This document shows positions 30,629-32,521 of a stretch of DNA of 32,521 nucleotides, piece by piece. Below the pieces are notes generated by a model. The model worked only from the letters and a program-made list of their open reading frames with translations. It ran no database searches and had not been told where the DNA came from. Both the position numbers and the translations under genes were made by a program. Source of the stretch: a virus; the IMG/VR virus record IMGVR_UViG_3300028712_000009, positions 1 through 32,521 of that record; one strand, written 5' to 3'. Positions within the stretch are counted from its first letter, which is position 1; each line of letters starts with the position of its first letter.

Positions 30629-31467
30629 CTTCCTCCCAGCACTGGGACGAGCTCCAAAGGCAATGGCTACACGGCAGGGCCGAGAGCACGCAAGGCACAT
30701 ACGGGACAACGATGGCAGATTTCCGGGCCTTCATCAAAGACCGTCCGATCCGGAAGGTGGACCTGAAGTTATTGCAGGACTACGTCGACAGTACGCACAA
30801 GAAGCAGCGGACGGTACGCCGGCAGGTTTCGACCGTGCGTTCGATCTTCAAGTTCGCGGAAGAAATGGGCCTCATCAAGTACAATCCTGCGAGAGCGTTA
30901 CGCGCCCCGAAAGTGCCCAATGGTGTCGCGTCGAAGATCCTCGAGGCGAAGCAGATTCTTGCCATGATCGCGCAAGAGCCGAACAAGCGGAACGCGGTGC
31001 TGCTCCGGGTGCTGTACGCTGCGGGCCTCCGGGCCTCGGAAGCGGCGTCTCTCTGTTGGGAAGGGGTCCAGCCCCGCGGCGAGAAGGGGGGCCAGATCAC
31101 GGTACTCGGCAAGGGCTCAAAATCGAGGACAATTCTGCTCTCTCACAAGACCTGGGACGCAATATTATCGATAAAGCCCGCGGACGCAGACCCTAAATTG
31201 CCGGTCTTTTTATCCCGCGAGGGGGAAAAGAAACCGCTCAAGCGCACCACGATTAGCAATATTGTCGGGGCCGCAGCCCGAAGAGTGGGCATAACTTTAA
31301 ATGTCTCCGCACACTGGATGAGGCACGGACATGCAACGCACGCACTGGATAATGGCGTGCCATTACTGGTGATTTCCCAGACACTGGGGCATACCAACAT
31401 CGCAACCACCAACAGTTACCTGCACGTTCGGCCCAACGAATCCTCCGCGACAGGCCTAGGTGTCTAG
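30625..31467 (+). CDS. tyrosine recombinase 2, XerC/D-like
   Basis: This 280-aa protein has an N-terminal core-binding region (TQGTYGTTMADFRAFIKDRP, VSTVRSIFKFAEEMGLIKYN). The catalytic set is complete: Arg136 (GLRASEAASL), Lys163 (GKGSKSR), His230-x-x-Arg233 (AHWMRHGHA), His256 (LGHTN) and Tyr265 (NSYLHV). It is XerC/XerD-like in size and spacing. A dif-like inverted repeat with a 6-bp spacer follows at 31491-31516. It overlaps the upstream gene by 4 bp. It is a second recombinase beside integrase 1 and could act in integration, dimer resolution or inversion. Confidence 0.9.
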   Translation: MTSSQHWDELQRQWLHGRAESTQGTYGTTMADFRAFIKDRPIRKVDLKLLQDYVDSTHKKQRTVRRQVSTVRSIFKFAEEMGLIKYNPARALRAPKVPNGVASKILEAKQILAMIAQEPNKRNAVLLRVLYAAGLRASEAASLCWEGVQPRGEKGGQITVLGKGSKSRTILLSHKTWDAILSIKPADADPKLPVFLSREGEKKPLKRTTISNIVGAAARRVGITLNVSAHWMRHGHATHALDNGVPLLVISQTLGHTNIATTNSYLHVRPNESSATGLGV

Positions 31468-31472
31468 GTATT

Positions 31473-31516
31473 CCCAGTAAACAAAACCCAGTAAACAAAA
31501 CCAGGATTTTGTTTAC
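31473..31516. repeat. core-type recombination site candidate
   Basis: CCCAGTAAACAAAA occurs twice in tandem (31473-31486 and 31487-31500). The second copy forms a perfect 10-bp inverted repeat, GTAAACAAAA-CCAGGA-TTTTGTTTAC (31491-31516), with a 6-bp spacer. Perfect 10-bp arms with a 6-bp centre are close to the dif-type core-site layout of tyrosine recombinases. It lies 24 bp after integrase 2. The stem is AT-rich and has no U-tract, so a terminator is unlikely. Confidence 0.6.
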
Positions 31517-31646
31517 GCAAATTTTGTCAACTGTGTGGCACTCCAGAGAGAAAGTTTACATAATACGGCTAACCGGCCCCGGGGGGGCCGCTCCAGGCGC
31601 GACAATTACGACAGCTAAAAAGAACAGAATCTATTAGTTACGATGA
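31517..31646. other. gap before the terminase genes
   Basis: It holds a GC-rich palindrome CGGCCCC-GGG-GGGGCCG (~31574-31590) with a G-run but no T-tract. No ORF or strong promoter is seen. Late-gene transcription may start here, but I see no reliable -10/-35 pair. Confidence 0.3.
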
Positions 31647-32222
31647 ATGGTAACAAAGGATACACCTCCAAAACGGACTAAATACGCCCGGACGCTGCTA
31701 CGCGAACCAGACCAGAAGGCAAAGTTCCTAGAAGAGCTTTCCAAGTGTGGAATCATAGAGATAGCAGCTAAGAAGGCTGGAATCTACCGTGACCTCCATT
31801 ACAAATGGAAGGAAGATCCGGAGTACGTAAAACTATACGAGGCAGCACAACGGGAATCCGACGCCCTGCTAGAGGCTGAGATCCGGCGCCGCGGAGTGTT
31901 AGGTGTCAAACAGGCTGTATGGTATCAGGGCAAGAAGGTAGGGGAGGAGATCGTCTACTCCGATAACCTCCTGATGTTTCACGCCAAGAAGCGCATGCCC
32001 GAATACCGGGATGCGTTCAAGCAAGACATCAGCCTATCCGGAAGCGTAAACGCCAACGTCAGCGTTGACCTCAGTAAACTCACGCAGGATCAGTTAGATG
32101 CCCTCGACACTCTCTACCTCGCCGCCTCGAGTGACCGATCAGCAGCGGAAAGAAATGCTGCTATTGATTGCAGCGGAAAAGCAGAGACGTCAGAGGAACC
32201 GGATAGCGGAGTACTTCCCTGA
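31647..32222 (+). CDS. terminase small subunit
   Basis: The 191-aa product has an N-terminal helix-turn-helix (EELSKCGIIEIAAKKAGIYR, DLHYKWKEDPEYVKLYEAAQ). It continues with the terS-like core (QAVWYQGKKVGEEIVYSDNL, LMFHAKKRMPEYRDAF). A Ser/Glu-rich tail follows. TerS binds the pac/cos DNA and hands it to the large subunit. The stop lies 92 bp into the large-subunit gene if that starts at GTG 32131. The order terS-terL-(LamG protein)-portal fits a permuted P22-like layout. Confidence 0.8.
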   Translation: MVTKDTPPKRTKYARTLLREPDQKAKFLEELSKCGIIEIAAKKAGIYRDLHYKWKEDPEYVKLYEAAQRESDALLEAEIRRRGVLGVKQAVWYQGKKVGEEIVYSDNLLMFHAKKRMPEYRDAFKQDISLSGSVNANVSVDLSKLTQDQLDALDTLYLAASSDRSAAERNAAIDCSGKAETSEEPDSGVLP

Positions 32223-32521
32223 CACGGGTGCATGCCGCAGGGAGTTGTACCCGAAGCACATGCAGTTCTTTGCCGCCGGCGGGAGGCACACACCGTTCCC
32301 CTCCTGCCCGGAAGGCTGCGATGGGGCACCGCATCGGGAACGCTGCTTCATGGCGGCCAACCGCGTGGGCAAATCGGACGCTGGCGCGTACGAGACAACG
32401 CTGCACCTGACCGGAAACTACCCTAAGTGGTGGACAGGAAAGCGGTTCGACCGCGCCATCAAGGCATGGGCGTGCGGTGACACCAACAAGACTGTAAGGG
32501 AAGTGCTGCAGGAGAAACTGT
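32131..32521 (+). CDS. terminase large subunit, N-terminal part (runs off window)
   Basis: An open frame to the right edge starts at GTG 32131 (VTDQQRKEMLLLIAAEKQRR) or ATG 32155. It contains RRELYPKHMQFFAAGGRH and a Walker A-type loop AANRVGKS (residues ~75-82), followed by LTGNYPKWWTGKRFD. This is the ATPase N-terminal half of TerL, the packaging motor. Between the adenine-binding region and the P-loop there is a short Cys-containing stretch (SCPEGCDGAPHRERC), which may be an insertion relative to common phage TerLs. Downstream motifs and the nuclease domain lie outside the window. Confidence 0.85.
   Translation, partial: MTDQQRKEMLLLIAAEKQRRQRNRIAEYFPDTGACRRELYPKHMQFFAAGGRHTPFPSCPEGCDGAPHRERCFMAANRVGKSDAGAYETTLHLTGNYPKWWTGKRFDRAIKAWACGDTNKTVREVLQEKL

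Noticed and set aside
31574-31590. GC-rich hairpin before terS as a terminator
   Set aside because: No T-tract follows, and the loop is mostly a G-run; it may be a pac-type or random structure, but evidence is lacking.
1-32521. TAG recoded as an amino acid throughout (alternative code)
   Set aside because: TAG ends several clear genes (stops at 956, 2351, 16200, 18429, 8356 minus, 29466 minus), and no other intact gene contains internal TAG.
1-32521. tRNA genes and CRISPR arrays
   Set aside because: I found no cloverleaf with a T-loop and acceptor stem, and no regular repeat-spacer units on reading both strands; a dedicated scan would be needed to exclude tRNAs fully.

Overview
The window reads as a temperate tailed-phage genome (prophage or circularly permuted phage contig) with a P22-type, short-tailed virion module. 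Support is the block portal, scaffold, coat, gp4-type tail accessory factor, gp10-type DNA stabilisation protein and ejection-protein candidates, plus terminase genes, two tyrosine recombinases and an XRE-type regulator. The host cannot be named from sequence. GC-rich coding and a secreted NPYG/SPYS-repeat protein of a kind seen in Gram-negative bacteria suggest a Gram-negative, perhaps soil-type, host.

Layout. 1-2351: the 3' part of a LamG-domain virion protein, two small genes, a minus-strand mini-cassette (zinc ribbon plus a 57-aa two-helix membrane peptide) and a small DUF6496-like protein. 2356-21425 (plus strand): virion genes. In order these are portal, scaffold, P22-type coat, an unknown gene, tail accessory factor, beta-helix tailspike, a second Cys-rich tail accessory factor, collagen/LamG fibre, DNA stabilisation protein, a repeat-containing fibre and three ejection-protein candidates, the last split by an in-frame amber codon. 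A minus-strand methyltransferase and a minus-strand coiled-coil gene are inserted in this block. 21403-22104 (minus): a membrane protein (holin candidate) and a secreted repeat protein. 22300-25666 (minus): tightly overlapping early operon with a replication-initiator-like gene that carries internal TGTAGC repeats (candidate origin) and six or seven small genes, four of them with CxxC motifs. 25775-26749 (plus): integrase 1, followed by a highly structured non-coding stretch. 27079-28865 (minus): second overlapping operon with a CxxC protein, an unknown gene, a Gp157-like protein, a LuxR-type HTH and a DUF968-like HNH protein. It is driven by a strong promoter with a palindromic operator in its spacer. 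28981-31467: a divergent small pair, an XRE repressor candidate, two unknown genes and integrase 2, followed by a core-type inverted repeat with a 6-bp spacer. 31647-32521: terminase small subunit and the N-terminal part of the large subunit, which runs off the window.

Terminase at the right end and portal at the left fit a circularly permuted order (terS-terL-LamG protein-portal-scaffold-coat). No endolysin, tRNA or CRISPR array was recognised. Of the two terminase genes only the small subunit is complete here.

The main points for follow-up are: the amber-interrupted ejection gene; in-gene replication iterons; a recombination-site-like repeat beside integrase 2; a structured element beside integrase 1; duplication of the gp4-type adaptor with a Cys-rich insert in one copy; a short motif repeated between virion genes; and several small genes below the usual ORF length cut-off.
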